This document shows, one piece after another, positions 36,462 to 45,699 of a DNA stretch of 64,000 nucleotides (within the stretch, counting starts at the first letter, position 1; every line of letters starts with the position of its first letter). The translations under genes were made by a program, and so were the position numbers. Source of the DNA: Rhizobium sp. L51/94 (lineage in GTDB: Bacteria > Pseudomonadota > Alphaproteobacteria > Rhizobiales > Rhizobiaceae); the NCBI RefSeq assembly GCF_019355555.1, contig NZ_CP072141.1, positions 1,792,001-1,856,000 of the forward strand, read 5' to 3'. The notes under the pieces were generated by a model. That model ran no database searches, was not told the DNA's origin, and was given only the letters and a program-made list of their open reading frames with translations.

Positions 36462-36757
36462 CCTATGCGGTCAGGACGACGGCAAAGGCCCGGGAAGATA
36501 TCAAACGTCTATACGCCTATCTGCTGGAGCGCGATGAACAAGCTGCCGTGCGGGCCTATGCGGCGATTGAAAAGGCCATGGTCATGCTGGAAACGTTTCC
36601 TTTCAGCTGCCGTCGAGCGTCCGGCGGCGATTCTCTTTTAAGGGAGCTTGTCGTACCTTTCGGCGCGGCCGGATATGTGCTTCTGTTCAAGATAGAAGAC
36701 AGCCAGACAGTCACCGTCGCGGCCATCCGCCACCAGCGGGAAGAAGACTACCACTGA
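36458..36757 (+). CDS. RelE/ParE superfamily toxin
   Basis: 99 residues from a GTG that overlaps the antitoxin stop codon. The fold pattern is complete: VRTTAKAREDIKRLYAYLLE, AAIEKAMVMLETFP, LRELVVPFGAAGYVLLFKIED and VTVAAIRHQREEDY. The C-terminal RHQREEDY is the usual ParE ending, which favours a gyrase-type toxin over an mRNA-cleaving RelE. Forms a type II module with the preceding gene. Confidence 0.85.
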   Translation: MTYAVRTTAKAREDIKRLYAYLLERDEQAAVRAYAAIEKAMVMLETFPFSCRRASGGDSLLRELVVPFGAAGYVLLFKIEDSQTVTVAAIRHQREEDYH

Positions 36758-37206
36758 GCCCGCCGATCGATACCCATGTTGCTTTGACGATCCAGCCCCC
36801 TGTCTCATGGAGCGGCCACAGCGACCGCTTTCTAAAAGTCTGGTTTCTGAGCCTTGAGGCCAACGACCGCGCACCGAAGGGGCTTCAATCTTTTCGTCGA
36901 TCTCGATGATACCAGCAGAACTCGCACTCCATTGGTTAACTCGCTGCCAGACGATCTCTCACCGAAAGCGCCGGTCGATTGGCAGCGTGAAGGACCATGC
37001 TGTGGCCTTTTTGCGCGCGCCGTGCCTGAACATTATCCTGAGCAGGCGAATTGCAAAACCTGCGGGCGGTTTCGGGAGCGGGATTGGCGATTCAGGCTCG
37101 GGATCGTTCGGGTCGCCGAAGCGCTCGATGTAGAGATCCGCATACAGGCTCGGGATGGGTGGCATGACGAAGGCTTCCCCCGGTTTGACACAGGACTTGA
37201 TTGCTT
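36758..37206. other. Degenerate-looking region with one small frame
   Basis: About 450 bp between the toxin gene and the LacI operators. It contains competing short frames on both strands; the best is 36959-37165 on the minus strand, listed separately. It looks like the remains of a deleted target operon, but no recognisable gene fragment is present. Confidence 0.35.
36959..37165 (-). CDS. Possible 68-residue hypothetical protein under LacI-type control
   Basis: Reads MPPIPSLYADLYIERFGDPN, a proline-rich acidic middle (EPESPIPLPKPP) and a basic tail. GGGGGA lies about 10 bases upstream of the ATG. No family recognised. It is the only frame downstream of a minus-strand promoter bracketed by two palindromic operators. 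It may be a real small gene or a remnant left when a larger target was lost. Confidence 0.35.
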   Translation of the reverse strand: MPPIPSLYADLYIERFGDPNDPEPESPIPLPKPPAGFAIRLLRIMFRHGARKKATAWSFTLPIDRRFR

Positions 37207-37269
37207 TTGAATCGATTCAATGGTCATGCATCTCTGTCGACCTGTCAAGCAAAAGTTGAATCGATACAA
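37207..37269 (-). promoter_or_regulatory. LacI-type operator pair around a minus-strand promoter
   Basis: TTGAATCGATTCAA at 37207-37220 is a perfect 14-bp palindrome; TTGAATCGATACAA at 37256-37269 is the same site with one mismatch. Between them, on the minus strand, are TTGACA (37243-37248) and GACCAT (37220-37225), 17 bp apart. The first operator covers the -10/start region and the second sits just upstream of the -35, an arrangement suited to repression, possibly with looping (centres 49 bp apart). Confidence 0.65.
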
Positions 37270-37312
37270 ACGGGGCGTTATGCTTCGCTTTCGGTGCAGG
37301 CGGGGGTAGGGC

Positions 37313-38371
37313 ATGAAGGAAAAGAGCGCAAAACTTGCCGATGTGGCGCGGGTGGCGGAGGTCTCGCAAGGGACCGCCTCCAATGTCTTCAACCGCCCTG
37401 AGGTGGTGCGCGAACAGGTCCGCGAGCATGTCCTGAAGGTCGCTGCCGCGTTGGGCTACAGGGGGCCTGACGTAAAGGGCCGCTTGCTGCGAGCAGGGCG
37501 CGTCAATGCGATCGGCGTGGCAACGGTCGAGCCGCTGTCCTATTTTTTCGAAGATCCTTGGGCGCGAGCGATCATGACGGCGATTGGCGACGTCTGCGAT
37601 GAGAGCGGAACCGGGATTGCGCTGGTGTCAGCGAAAAACCAGGAAAAGCTGGCCTGGAATGTCAACAGTGCCCTGGTCGACGGGTTTATCCTGCTCTGTG
37701 TCGAAGGTGGAGAAAGGTTGGTCGACCTGACACGCCGGCGGCAGTTGCCCTTCATCGCGCTGGCGCTTGGCGAGGACGACGCCTCGGTCCCGCGGATCGG
37801 CATCGATAACAGGGCAGGCGCGGCTGCCGCTGCGCGGCATCTGGGCGAGCTTGGCCACAGGAATGTCGCCATACTGGCCATCGGAAACCACGATGTTCCG
37901 CATGGGCTGTTGCCGCTTTCGCGGATCGACGAGGTTTTAGGCGGCAGCATGCGGGAGCGGATGCGTGGCTACTGGCAAGGGATAGAGACGTTCGGTATCG
38001 GGCCCGACGATATGCCGGTCTTCGGCACGCTGAACGACCAGCCGACGGTCGAGGCTGCAATGACGGCGCTGTTCTCGATGCCTGCGCCGCCAACCGCCGT
38101 TTTGGCCATGTCCGACCACAGCGCCATGCTGGCGCTGCAGTGGCTCGCCGCTCGTGGCATCGCCGTGCCCGGCGAAGTGTCCGTGGTCGGTTTCGACGGC
38201 GTGCCGGAAGCGGCGTTGTCCCAGCCCGCCTTGACGACCGTCGTCCAGCCGTTGCCGGAAATCGCCCGTCGCGCGGTGGCGGCCATACTCGAAGCCACCA
38301 TACCGGCAGAGGGGCATGTCATGGCGGTCGACCTGGTCGTCCGCAAAAGCACAGCCGCGCCCGGGCGATAG
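37313..38371 (+). CDS. LacI family transcriptional regulator
   Basis: 352 residues. The HTH is KLADVARVAEVSQGTASNVFNRPEVV; the effector domain has VNAIGVATVEPLSYF, RIGIDNRAGAAAAARHLGELGHRNVAIL and VSVVGFDGVPEAALSQPALTTV. GGGGGTAGGG precedes the ATG. Two palindromic operators lie upstream, yet no catabolic or transport gene adjoins apart from a 68-codon divergent frame. Its 3' end is 27 bp from the convergent betA. Confidence 0.9.
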   Translation: MKEKSAKLADVARVAEVSQGTASNVFNRPEVVREQVREHVLKVAAALGYRGPDVKGRLLRAGRVNAIGVATVEPLSYFFEDPWARAIMTAIGDVCDESGTGIALVSAKNQEKLAWNVNSALVDGFILLCVEGGERLVDLTRRRQLPFIALALGEDDASVPRIGIDNRAGAAAAARHLGELGHRNVAILAIGNHDVPHGLLPLSRIDEVLGGSMRERMRGYWQGIETFGIGPDDMPVFGTLNDQPTVEAAMTALFSMPAPPTAVLAMSDHSAMLALQWLAARGIAVPGEVSVVGFDGVPEAALSQPALTTVVQPLPEIARRAVAAILEATIPAEGHVMAVDLVVRKSTAAPGR

Positions 38372-38398
38372 GGGGCAAGCGCGGCTGTCGAGACAGGA

Positions 38399-40051
38399 TT
38401 ACCGGTCGCTGATGTCAGCGCGCGGGTTGGTCCAGGGTCGCTGGTTGGAGCGGGCGAGCGGTTGGCGGCCGAGGATGTGGTCGGCGGCTTTTTCGCCCGC
38501 CATGATCGACGGGCCGTTGAGGTTGCCATATGTCAGCGACGGGAAGATCGACGAGTCCGCGACGCGCAGTCCGTCGACGCCGATGACCCGGGTCTCGGGG
38601 TCGACGACGGCCATGGGGTCGTCCCTCGATCCCATCTTGCAGGTGCCGCAGGGGTGATAGGCGCTTTCCAGGTGTTCGCGCAGGAACGCGTCGATCTGCT
38701 CGTCTGTGGTCACCTCGGCGCCCGGCTGGATTTCAGGTCCCCGGTAGTGGTCGAAGGCCTTCTGGCCGAAAATCTCGCGCGTCAGCCGGACGCAGTGGCG
38801 GAATTTCTCCCAGTCTTCCGGATGGCTCATATAGTTGAAGCGGATCACCGGATCGGCCTTCGGGTCCGAGGAGCGCAGCGTCACGGCACCGCGCGATTTT
38901 GACAGGTTGTAGCCGACGTGGACCTGGAACCCGTGGCTCTTGGCGGCCGCCTTGCCGTCATAGCTGATGGCCACGGGCAGGAAATGATACTGGATGTCGG
39001 GCTGCTTGATGCCGGGCGCCGAGCGCAGGAAGGCGCAGGCCTCGAACTGGTTGGAGGTGCCAAGTCCCGAGCGGGTAAAAAGCCACTGCGCCCCCGCCAC
39101 GCCCTGCCAGAACCACGGCAGCCAGGAATAGAGCGACACCGGCTTGGTCGAGACCTGCTGGAAATAGAATTCCATGTGGTCCTGCAGGTTGGCGCCGACA
39201 CCCGGTCTGTCGACTTTGACCTCGATGCCCATTTCTTTCAGATGCGCTTCCGGCCCGATGCCCGACAGCATCAGCAGCTTTGGCGAATTGAACGAAGATG
39301 CAGCCACGATCACCTCGCGGTTGGCCTTGACGACCTCGATCTTGCCGCCGCGCTCGATCTCGACACCGGTAGCACGGCCGTTCTCGATGACGATCTTCCG
39401 GGCAAGGCAGCGGATCAGCGTGACGTTCGGGCGTTTCAGGGCAGGGCGCAGATAGGCATTGGCGGCCGACCAGCGGCGGCCCTTGTAGATGGTCTGCTCC
39501 ATCAGCCCGAAACCTTCCTGCTTCGAGCCGTTATAGTCGTCGGTGGTCTCGAAACCCGCCTGCTTGCCGGCCTCCACGAAGGCGTGGAACAGGGGATTGG
39601 TGAAGCCGCCGCGCTGTACATGCAGCGGCCCGTCGGTGCCCCGCCAGCCCTCTTCGCCGCCATGGCTGTTTTCCATGCGCTTGAAGTAGGGCAGCACGTC
39701 GGCATAGCCCCAGCCCCGCGCGCCAAGCTCCTCCCAGCGGTTGAAGTCTTCGGAATGGCCGCGCACATACACCATGCCGTTGATCGACGAGGAGCCGCCG
39801 AGCACCTTTCCGCGCGGCGCGGTGATCCGCCGGTTGTTGAGGTGAGGCTCCGGCTCGGAGTGATATCCCCAGTTGTAGCGATCCATGCTCATCGGCCAGG
39901 CGAGCGCCGCCGGCATCTGGATGAACGGCCCGAAGTCCGTGCCCCCATATTCCAGCACGATCACCGAATGCTTGCCGTCTTCCGACAGCCGATAAGCCAT
40001 GGCAGATCCTGCCGAACCGGAACCGATGATGACGAAATCTGCTTGCTGCAT
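38399..40051 (-). CDS. betA: Choline dehydrogenase (BetA)
   Basis: 550-residue GMC flavoprotein. FAD motif [20 protein letters not shown] at the N-terminus, [29 protein letters not shown] and the catalytic region [10 protein letters not shown] with [10 protein letters not shown] near the C-terminus. Oxidises choline to betaine aldehyde at the inner membrane as part of glycine betaine synthesis. The gene lies downstream of betI-betC-betB but is separated from betB by a 720-bp segment holding an antisense toxin-antitoxin pair, so readthrough or a separate promoter is required. Confidence 0.95.
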   Translation of the reverse strand: MQQADFVIIGSGSAGSAMAYRLSEDGKHSVIVLEYGGTDFGPFIQMPAALAWPMSMDRYNWGYHSEPEPHLNNRRITAPRGKVLGGSSSINGMVYVRGHSEDFNRWEELGARGWGYADVLPYFKRMENSHGGEEGWRGTDGPLHVQRGGFTNPLFHAFVEAGKQAGFETTDDYNGSKQEGFGLMEQTIYKGRRWSAANAYLRPALKRPNVTLIRCLARKIVIENGRATGVEIERGGKIEVVKANREVIVAASSFNSPKLLMLSGIGPEAHLKEMGIEVKVDRPGVGANLQDHMEFYFQQVSTKPVSLYSWLPWFWQGVAGAQWLFTRSGLGTSNQFEACAFLRSAPGIKQPDIQYHFLPVAISYDGKAAAKSHGFQVHVGYNLSKSRGAVTLRSSDPKADPVIRFNYMSHPEDWEKFRHCVRLTREIFGQKAFDHYRGPEIQPGAEVTTDEQIDAFLREHLESAYHPCGTCKMGSRDDPMAVVDPETRVIGVDGLRVADSSIFPSLTYGNLNGPSIMAGEKAADHILGRQPLARSNQRPWTNPRADISDR

Positions 40052-40144
40052 GGGGGCTCCAGACGTCTATGGAAAAGGGCGACAAATGTATCGCGATGCG
40101 CTATCATTGTTGCAGGCGGTATAGCTCAGGGCGATGGTGTCGGA

Positions 40145-40390
40145 ATGAAGGACGTTGTCGTATCCCGACTTGCCGACAAAGCACTTATGCGCATGCAGCC
40201 AAAACGGCGGCTGGCGATCATTGAAAAAGTCAAAGCCTATGCGCGCGGAGAGATTGTCGACATCAAGAAGATGAAAGGCGGAAATCTCTACCGTATCAGG
40301 GTCGGACTGGATCGGGTTATCATCGATGACAAGGGTAGGATTATCGTGGTCATCGATGCCGGTCCGCGGGGCAGTATCTACAAGGATTGA
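40145..40390 (+). CDS. Type II toxin, RelE/HigB-like
   Basis: 81 residues. VSRLADKALMRMQPKRRLAIIEKVKAYARG and KKMKGGNLYRIRVGLDRVIIDD match the small RelE/HigB ribosome-dependent RNase fold (YRIRVG strand, then VVIDAGPRGSIYK). It precedes its antitoxin, the reversed order usual for RelE/XRE or HigBA modules. It is antisense to the bet genes, between betA and betB. Confidence 0.85.
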   Translation: MKDVVVSRLADKALMRMQPKRRLAIIEKVKAYARGEIVDIKKMKGGNLYRIRVGLDRVIIDDKGRIIVVIDAGPRGSIYKD

Positions 40391-40396
40391 TCCACA

Positions 40397-40759
40397 ATGG
40401 GCGATATCAAGAGGTTCGAAATCGACGGCAAACCCTATGTGCTGTTGAGTGAAGAGGATTATGAGGATCTGGTCGATGGACTGAGGGCGAATGCTGTCCT
40501 GGCCGGGATTTCTGCAGGAGAAGAAACCTGGCCCTTGGAGATCGTTGAGGCGCGTGCCAATGGCGGAAATGCCGTCCGTATCTTCCGAAACTATCGCCGC
40601 ATGACTGTCACCGAACTTGCCATGGCCGCCGGAATTTCGCAGCCCTATCTCTCTGAGATCGAGGCAGGCAAAAAAACCGGCAGTGTCGATGTCCTGAAGC
40701 GTATCGCTACCGCCCTCAAGGTCGATCTCGACGATCTCGTCGTCGACGTGGCGGACTGA
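40397..40759 (+). CDS. XRE-type HTH antitoxin
   Basis: 120 residues. N-terminal VLLSEEDYEDLVDGL toxin-binding segment, then an XRE helix-turn-helix (YRRMTVTELAMAAGISQPYLSEIEAGKKTGSVDVLKRIATALKVDLDDLV). It follows the toxin by six bases and most likely autorepresses the pair. Its stop is 11 bp from the convergent betB stop. Confidence 0.87.
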   Translation: MGDIKRFEIDGKPYVLLSEEDYEDLVDGLRANAVLAGISAGEETWPLEIVEARANGGNAVRIFRNYRRMTVTELAMAAGISQPYLSEIEAGKKTGSVDVLKRIATALKVDLDDLVVDVAD

Positions 40760-40770
40760 TCCATCCATGG

Positions 40771-42234
40771 TCAATACGGCGCCTCGACCTTGCCCATGGC
40801 CACGTAGACCGTTTTCAGCTCGGAATAGTGCTCCAGCGCTGCCAGTGAATTCTCGCGGCCGAAGCCGGATTGCTTCGAGCCGCCGAACGGGATTTCGACC
40901 GGGCAGAGATTGTAGGTGTTGATCCACAACGTACCGGCTTCGAGCCGGTCTACGACGCGGTGGGCGCGGGTGATGTCGGCGGTGAAGACTCCGCCGGAGA
41001 GGCCGAACTCGGTGCCGTTGGCCCGCGCGATCACTTTCTCCTCGTCGTCGAAATCGAGCACGCACATGACAGGCCCGAAGATTTCCTCGCGGGCGATGGT
41101 CATGTCGTCGGTGACATCGGCAAACACCGTCGGCTGGATGTAATAGCCTTCACTGGCGACGTTGTTGGGGATGCCGCCGCCGGCAACCAGCGTTGCGCCC
41201 TCGGCCTTGCCTGCCGCGATATAGGCGAGCACCTTGTTGCGCTGGGCGAGCGATACCATCGGCCCGACCTGCGTCGCATCGTCCATGGGGTCGCCGATGA
41301 CCATCGCCTCGGTGCGGGCCTTCAGGCGCTTCAGGAACTCAGCCTTGACGGCGGTGTGGACGAAGACGCGGGTGCCGTTCGAGCAGACCTGGCCGGTCGA
41401 ATAGAAGTTTCCGAGCATCGCGCCGCCGATGGCGCTGTCGATGTCGGCATCGTCGAAGACGATCAGCGGCGATTTTCCGCCGAGTTCCATCGTCACATGC
41501 TTCAGGCTGCCGGCGGCAGCCGCTGCCACCTTGCGGCCCGTCGGCACCGAGCCGGTCAGCGATACCTTGGCGACATCGGGATGGTTGACCAGCAGCGGCC
41601 CGGTATCGCGGTCGCCCTGGATGACGTTGTAGAGGCCCTTCGGAAGCCCTGCCTCATGCAGGATTTCGGCGATCTTCAGTGCACCCAGCGGCGTATTTTC
41701 CGATGGCTTGAAGACCATGGCATTGCCGCAGGCCAGCGCCGGCGCACCCTTCCAGCAGGCGATCTGCTGCGGATAGTTCCAGGCACCGATGCCGACGCAG
41801 ACGCCGAGCGGCACGCGCTTGGTATAGGCGAAGTCGCCGCCGAGCGGGATATAGCTGCCGTTCAGGCCGGCTGGGATGACGCCGCCGAAAAACTCGAAAC
41901 TGTCGGCGCCCGAGGTCGGGTCGGCGACGATCGTCTCCTGGATCGGCTTGCCGGTATCCAGCGTCTCCAGTTCCGACAGTTCGCGATTGCGTTCCCGCAT
42001 GATATCGGCAGCCCGCTTCAGGATGCGGCCGCGTGCCGTCGGGCTCATTGCCGCCCATTCCGGCTGGGCACGCTTGGCAGATGCGATCGCCTTCTCGATG
42101 ATGGCCGGCGTTGCCGCATGCAGCCGGGCGATGACTTCTCCGGTGGCCGGATAGAGGCTTTCGAACACCGCTCCCGCCGTATCCTCCACATATTCGCCGT
42201 CGATGAAGTGCGAGGCTTTCGGTTGGGCTTTCAT
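40771..42234 (-). CDS. betB: Betaine aldehyde dehydrogenase (BetB)
   Basis: 487-residue aldehyde dehydrogenase. The Glu is in [18 protein letters not shown] and the nucleophile Cys in [12 protein letters not shown], the BetB-specific context; the NAD-binding [10 protein letters not shown] and [15 protein letters not shown] are present. Converts betaine aldehyde to glycine betaine. One base separates it from betC upstream. Confidence 0.96.
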   Translation of the reverse strand: MKAQPKASHFIDGEYVEDTAGAVFESLYPATGEVIARLHAATPAIIEKAIASAKRAQPEWAAMSPTARGRILKRAADIMRERNRELSELETLDTGKPIQETIVADPTSGADSFEFFGGVIPAGLNGSYIPLGGDFAYTKRVPLGVCVGIGAWNYPQQIACWKGAPALACGNAMVFKPSENTPLGALKIAEILHEAGLPKGLYNVIQGDRDTGPLLVNHPDVAKVSLTGSVPTGRKVAAAAAGSLKHVTMELGGKSPLIVFDDADIDSAIGGAMLGNFYSTGQVCSNGTRVFVHTAVKAEFLKRLKARTEAMVIGDPMDDATQVGPMVSLAQRNKVLAYIAAGKAEGATLVAGGGIPNNVASEGYYIQPTVFADVTDDMTIAREEIFGPVMCVLDFDDEEKVIARANGTEFGLSGGVFTADITRAHRVVDRLEAGTLWINTYNLCPVEIPFGGSKQSGFGRENSLAALEHYSELKTVYVAMGKVEAPY

Positions 42235-42235
42235 C

Positions 42236-43765
42236 TTATTCTCCGCGTGGATAGCGTTTGGATTCTTCGAGGGTATCGAGGTTCATGTGGTTGCGCATGT
42301 AGCGCTCCGAGGCCTTCTGCAGCGGCTGGTAGTCCCACGGATAATAGGAGACGTTGCGCAGCGCCTCGTAGACGACCCAGCGCCGCGCCTGGCTTTCGCG
42401 CACCGCAGCATCGAAGGCGCCCATGTCCCAGCGTTCTTCGCGCTTGCGGCGGAACAGGGCGACGACCTCCGTAAAGTCCGGATCGTCGGCGAGATTGGTG
42501 AGTTCCAGCGGGTCGGCGTCGAGGTCGTAGAGAAGGTCAGGGTCGAGCATGCAGTGGATGTATTTCCACTTGCCCTCGCGAATGCAGACGAGCGGCGCAT
42601 AGGAACCTTCCGCCGCATATTCCATCAGCACCGGCTCGGTGCGCTCGGCGCCATCGATGATGGGCCTCAGGCTCATGCCGTCGGTCCAGGGCATGATGTC
42701 CTGCATGGATATGCCGGCAAGGTCGGCCATGGTCGGCGTCACGTCGAGGTTGGAGGTCGGCGCCAGATGCAGCCCCGGGGTGACGCCGGGGCCGGCTATC
42801 ATCAGTGGCACCCGCGCGGAGCCCTCGAAGAAGTTCATCTTGAACCATAATCCGCGCTCGCCCAGCATGTCGCCATGGTCGGAGCAGAACAGGATGAGCG
42901 TGTTGTCGAGCATCCGCGTGCGCGCCAAGGTGTCCATGAGCTCGCCGACCTTGTCGTCGAGATAGGAAATATTGGCGAAGTAGGCCTGGCGGGAGCGCCG
43001 GATGTGCTCTTCGGTGACCTCGAAATTCTTGTAATCGCAGGAATGGATAATGCGCCGGGAATGCGGATCCTGCTGCTCGTCGGGCAGCATGCCGACTTCG
43101 GGCATCAGCTGATCGCAGCCTTCATAAAGATCCCAGTATTTCCGGCGGGCGACATAGGGGTCGTGCGGATGGGTGAAGGACACCGTCAGGCACCACGGCC
43201 GGCGGCTCTGGTCGTCGTTCTCGCGGCTGAGATGATAGAGTTTCTGGTTTGCCAGAAACGCCACCTCGTCGTCATATTCCATCTGGTTGGTGATTTCGGC
43301 AACACCGGCGCCGGTTACCGAGCCGAGATTGTGGTACCACCAGTCGATGCGCTCGCCGGGCTTGCGGTAATCCGGCGTCCAGCCGAAATCGGCCGGATAG
43401 ATATCCGTCGTCAGCCGCTCCTCGAAGCCGTGAAGCTGGTCGGGACCGACGAAATGCATCTTGCCGGACAGCGCCGTATAGTATCCGGCGCGGCGAAGGT
43501 GGTGGGCGTAGGTCGGGATCGACGAGACATATTCGGCGGCATTGTCGTAGACCCGTGTCCTGCTCGGCAATTGTCCGGCCATGAACGAGGCGCGGGCAGG
43601 GGCGCAGAGCGGCGACGAGGTATAGTTGTTGGCAAAGCGTGCCGAGCGGGCTGCCAGTGCCTTCAGGTGCGGCGCATGCAGGAACTCCGCCGGACCATCC
43701 GGAAAGAACTTTCCGTTGAGCTGGTCGACCATGACGATCAGGATATCCGGCTTCATCTCGGTCAC
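42236..43765 (-). CDS. betC: Choline-sulfatase (BetC)
   Basis: 509 residues. Type I sulfatase signature [20 protein letters not shown] with the Cys converted to formylglycine; N-terminal [11 protein letters not shown] and [15 protein letters not shown] are metal-site blocks. Releases choline and sulfate from choline-O-sulfate, feeding betA/betB and, indirectly, sulfur supply. Located five bases after betI and one base before betB. Confidence 0.96.
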   Translation of the reverse strand: MTEMKPDILIVMVDQLNGKFFPDGPAEFLHAPHLKALAARSARFANNYTSSPLCAPARASFMAGQLPSRTRVYDNAAEYVSSIPTYAHHLRRAGYYTALSGKMHFVGPDQLHGFEERLTTDIYPADFGWTPDYRKPGERIDWWYHNLGSVTGAGVAEITNQMEYDDEVAFLANQKLYHLSRENDDQSRRPWCLTVSFTHPHDPYVARRKYWDLYEGCDQLMPEVGMLPDEQQDPHSRRIIHSCDYKNFEVTEEHIRRSRQAYFANISYLDDKVGELMDTLARTRMLDNTLILFCSDHGDMLGERGLWFKMNFFEGSARVPLMIAGPGVTPGLHLAPTSNLDVTPTMADLAGISMQDIMPWTDGMSLRPIIDGAERTEPVLMEYAAEGSYAPLVCIREGKWKYIHCMLDPDLLYDLDADPLELTNLADDPDFTEVVALFRRKREERWDMGAFDAAVRESQARRWVVYEALRNVSYYPWDYQPLQKASERYMRNHMNLDTLEESKRYPRGE

Positions 43766-43770
43766 GGCGT

Positions 43771-44361
43771 CTATCCTTTGCCAAGGGCGGTCAGATGAGT
43801 GTTTATGTAGTCTTCGGTCAACGCAATAGAGGCTTCGATACCTGTCGGCACCGAGCGCAGACTTTGCCGGATATACAGCCCGTCGATCATCGCAGCCGCG
43901 CCTTCTGCCATGCGTTCCGCGTCATCCGCAGTGCAAAGCGGCCGGAGGTTGGCGAGCAGGTTGGAGCGCAGGCGGCGCGCATAGATCACCAGGAAGCGCC
44001 GCGTTTCCTCGGAGCGCTGCGCCTCGGCATAGAAGGCGAGCCAGGCGGCAATGGTCTCCGGGGCAAACTGGTTTGCCTGGAAGCTGACGCGGATCATCGC
44101 CGACAGCTTTTCGCGCGGTCCTGCTGCCGCCTTGAGCGCCGTCACCGTGTCGTTGCGCAACTGGCGTAGAAGCGAGCGGATGGTTGCCTGCAGCAGCCGC
44201 TCCTTGCTGCCGAAATAGTGATGGGCCAGCGCCGCCGAGACACCGGCTTCCCGGGCGATGTCGGACATCGTGACGCTCAGCGATCCGTGATCGCCGATCA
44301 CCCTGAGGGCGGCGTTGACGAGCGCCTCGCGACGCACTGGCTCCATTCCGACTTTCGGCAT
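43771..44361 (-). CDS. betI: HTH-type repressor BetI
   Basis: 196-residue TetR-family repressor. HTH SLSVTMSDIAREAGVSAALAHHYFGSKERLL, then the BetI-type ligand domain (AWLAFYAEAQRSEETRRFL, AAAMIDGLYIRQSL). Responds to choline and represses the bet operon. AGGAGAC precedes the ATG. A perfect palindrome lies 31 bp upstream of the start. Confidence 0.95.
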   Translation of the reverse strand: MPKVGMEPVRREALVNAALRVIGDHGSLSVTMSDIAREAGVSAALAHHYFGSKERLLQATIRSLLRQLRNDTVTALKAAAGPREKLSAMIRVSFQANQFAPETIAAWLAFYAEAQRSEETRRFLVIYARRLRSNLLANLRPLCTADDAERMAEGAAAMIDGLYIRQSLRSVPTGIEASIALTEDYINTHLTALGKG

Positions 44362-44391
44362 CGTCGTCTCCTGATGACGATCATCGTATTT

Positions 44392-44411
44392 TTGATTGAG
44401 CCATCAATCAA
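44392..44411. promoter_or_regulatory. BetI-type operator
   Basis: TTGATTGA at 44392-44399 and TCAATCAA at 44404-44411 form a perfect 8-bp inverted repeat with a 4-base spacer. It lies between betI and the divergent HdeD-like gene and contains the ATTGA-N4-TCAAT core I associate with BetI sites in other bacteria. Confidence 0.7.
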
Positions 44412-44530
44412 TAAAAATCGGAAACCCGCGAATTGATTTCGATCAGTGTCCGGGGAAGACCTTTTGCGCTAGAATGCGTTTCTCGACGTGGATTTCACGA
44501 AATGTAAAAGTAACAGGAACGGGTGTCGTC

Positions 44531-45079
44531 ATGGTCATGGGTTTGAACGAACTGCCGCACGCCTCCGCTCATGCAAAGTGGGGCTGGTTCGTGGCGCTGG
44601 GCGTCCTGCTTTTGCTGCTCAGCGGCATTGCCTTCGGGAACCTCTTCCTCGCCACCGTCGTCTCGGTCTATTACGTCGGAATGCTCATGCTGCTCGGCGG
44701 TATCGTCTATCTCATCCATGCCTTCCAGGTGCGGGGTTGGGAACATAGCCTTCCATGGATCCTCAGCGGTCTGCTCTACACGCTGGCCGGTATCTTCGCC
44801 TTCATGAACCCGCTGCTGGCCTCGGCGGTCTTTACCCTGATGCTGGCCATAGCGCTGGTCATTGCCGGCGTCCTGCGTATCTGGGTCGGCCGCAGGATGA
44901 AGCCGGGGAAGGGCTGGGGGTTCATTCTCCTCAGCGGCATCGTGACGATGGTGGCAGGCTTCGTGGTCGCGCTCGGCTGGCCCGTTAACAGCCTGTGGAT
45001 CCTCGGCCTGTTCCTCGCCGTCGACCTGATGTTCCAGGGCTGGACGCTCATCGCCTTCGGACTTGGCCTCAGGCGCTGA
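44531..45079 (+). CDS. HdeD family acid-resistance-type membrane protein
   Basis: 182 residues, six membrane segments in three pairs (FVALGVLLLLLSGIAF, VSVYYVGMLMLLGGIVYLI, PWILSGLLYTLAGIFAFM, VFTLMLAIALVIAGVLRIW, FILLSGIVTMVAGFVVALG, WILGLFLAVDLMFQGW). This matches the DUF308/HdeD repeat architecture. The function in rhizobia is unknown; E. coli HdeD helps acid survival at high density. Start at 44531 or 44537. Confidence 0.82.
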   Translation: MVMGLNELPHASAHAKWGWFVALGVLLLLLSGIAFGNLFLATVVSVYYVGMLMLLGGIVYLIHAFQVRGWEHSLPWILSGLLYTLAGIFAFMNPLLASAVFTLMLAIALVIAGVLRIWVGRRMKPGKGWGFILLSGIVTMVAGFVVALGWPVNSLWILGLFLAVDLMFQGWTLIAFGLGLRR

Positions 45080-45205
45080 TTAGAAGAAATCGCCCGTTGG
45101 TTCCGCCTTTTGACAAGCTTGGCGCGCAGGCATAACGTGAAGACGTGGCAGCACAGCGTGAGGCCCGTATCTCGCGCCGCAGGCCGCCCTTGAGTGAACC
45201 TTGAA

Positions 45206-45224
45206 CGCAGGCATGATGCCTGCG
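45206..45224. promoter_or_regulatory. Palindrome upstream of the ParD-like gene
   Basis: CGCAGGCAT and ATGCCTGCG flank a single central base: a perfect 9-bp inverted repeat about 48 bp before the ParD start. It could be the antitoxin's own operator or a terminator for the HdeD gene; the absence of a T-run favours the operator. Confidence 0.5.
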
Positions 45225-45271
45225 CGGATCTGGCAGTTTTTCGGCCAGACACGGCAAAGAGAGGCAATGTC

Positions 45272-45526
45272 ATGCCTATGGTCACTGTTTCCATCTCTCC
45301 AATGCAAGTCGCCGGCATCCGCGCCGCCGTCGACAACGGCAATTACGCATCCGGCAGCGAAGTCGTGCGCGAGGCGCTGCGCATGTGGGAAGCGGCACGC
45401 AAGCGAGGCGATCTGTGCGATGCGCACCACCTGGCGACGGGTTTGCCCGACGGGGCCGGCAGTGCCGACAGGCGCGTTGCCGATATGTTTGCCGACTTCG
45501 ACGCTTCAGCTGCGGCCCACAATTGA
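45272..45526 (+). CDS. Orphan ParD-like antitoxin
   Basis: 84 residues. VTVSISPMQVAGIRAAVDNG followed by ASGSEVVREALRMWEAARKRG is the CopG/ParD ribbon-helix-helix with the toxin-binding helix. No ParE frame lies on either side: 130 bp downstream the EAL gene leader begins, and upstream is HdeD. So it is either a solitary regulator or the remnant of a lost module. Start at 45272 (CATGCC) is chosen because the family begins directly with the DNA-binding strand. Confidence 0.78.
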   Translation: MPMVTVSISPMQVAGIRAAVDNGNYASGSEVVREALRMWEAARKRGDLCDAHHLATGLPDGAGSADRRVADMFADFDASAAAHN

Positions 45527-45587
45527 AGCTGCTGCGTGAAAGCCAAAAAGCTAAACTATTCCTGCAGGTTGGTACATGCCGGCCTTG

Positions 45588-45607
45588 AGCGCCGGGACGG
45601 GCTTTTT
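45588..45607 (+). terminator. Probable Rho-independent terminator after the ParD-like gene
   Basis: A short GC-rich stem (AGCGCC with GGGCT, one bulge) followed by TTTTT at 45603-45607. It lies about 60 bp after the stop codon. Confidence 0.4.
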
Positions 45608-45699
45608 GTCATTAAAACTTCACGAACCGGAAAGCTTTTATTGACGCCTCACAACCATCTTCAACCCCAGCGACATCGCGTGGGGCAGTGGAGACGAGT

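Noticed and set aside
36854..37210. 118-codon plus-strand frame upstream of LacI
   Set aside because: Poor composition, no ribosome-binding site, overlaps the operator; the minus-strand 68-codon frame fits the promoter better.
40870..42474. 534-codon plus-strand open frame
   Set aside because: Antisense to betB and betC, both with full active sites.
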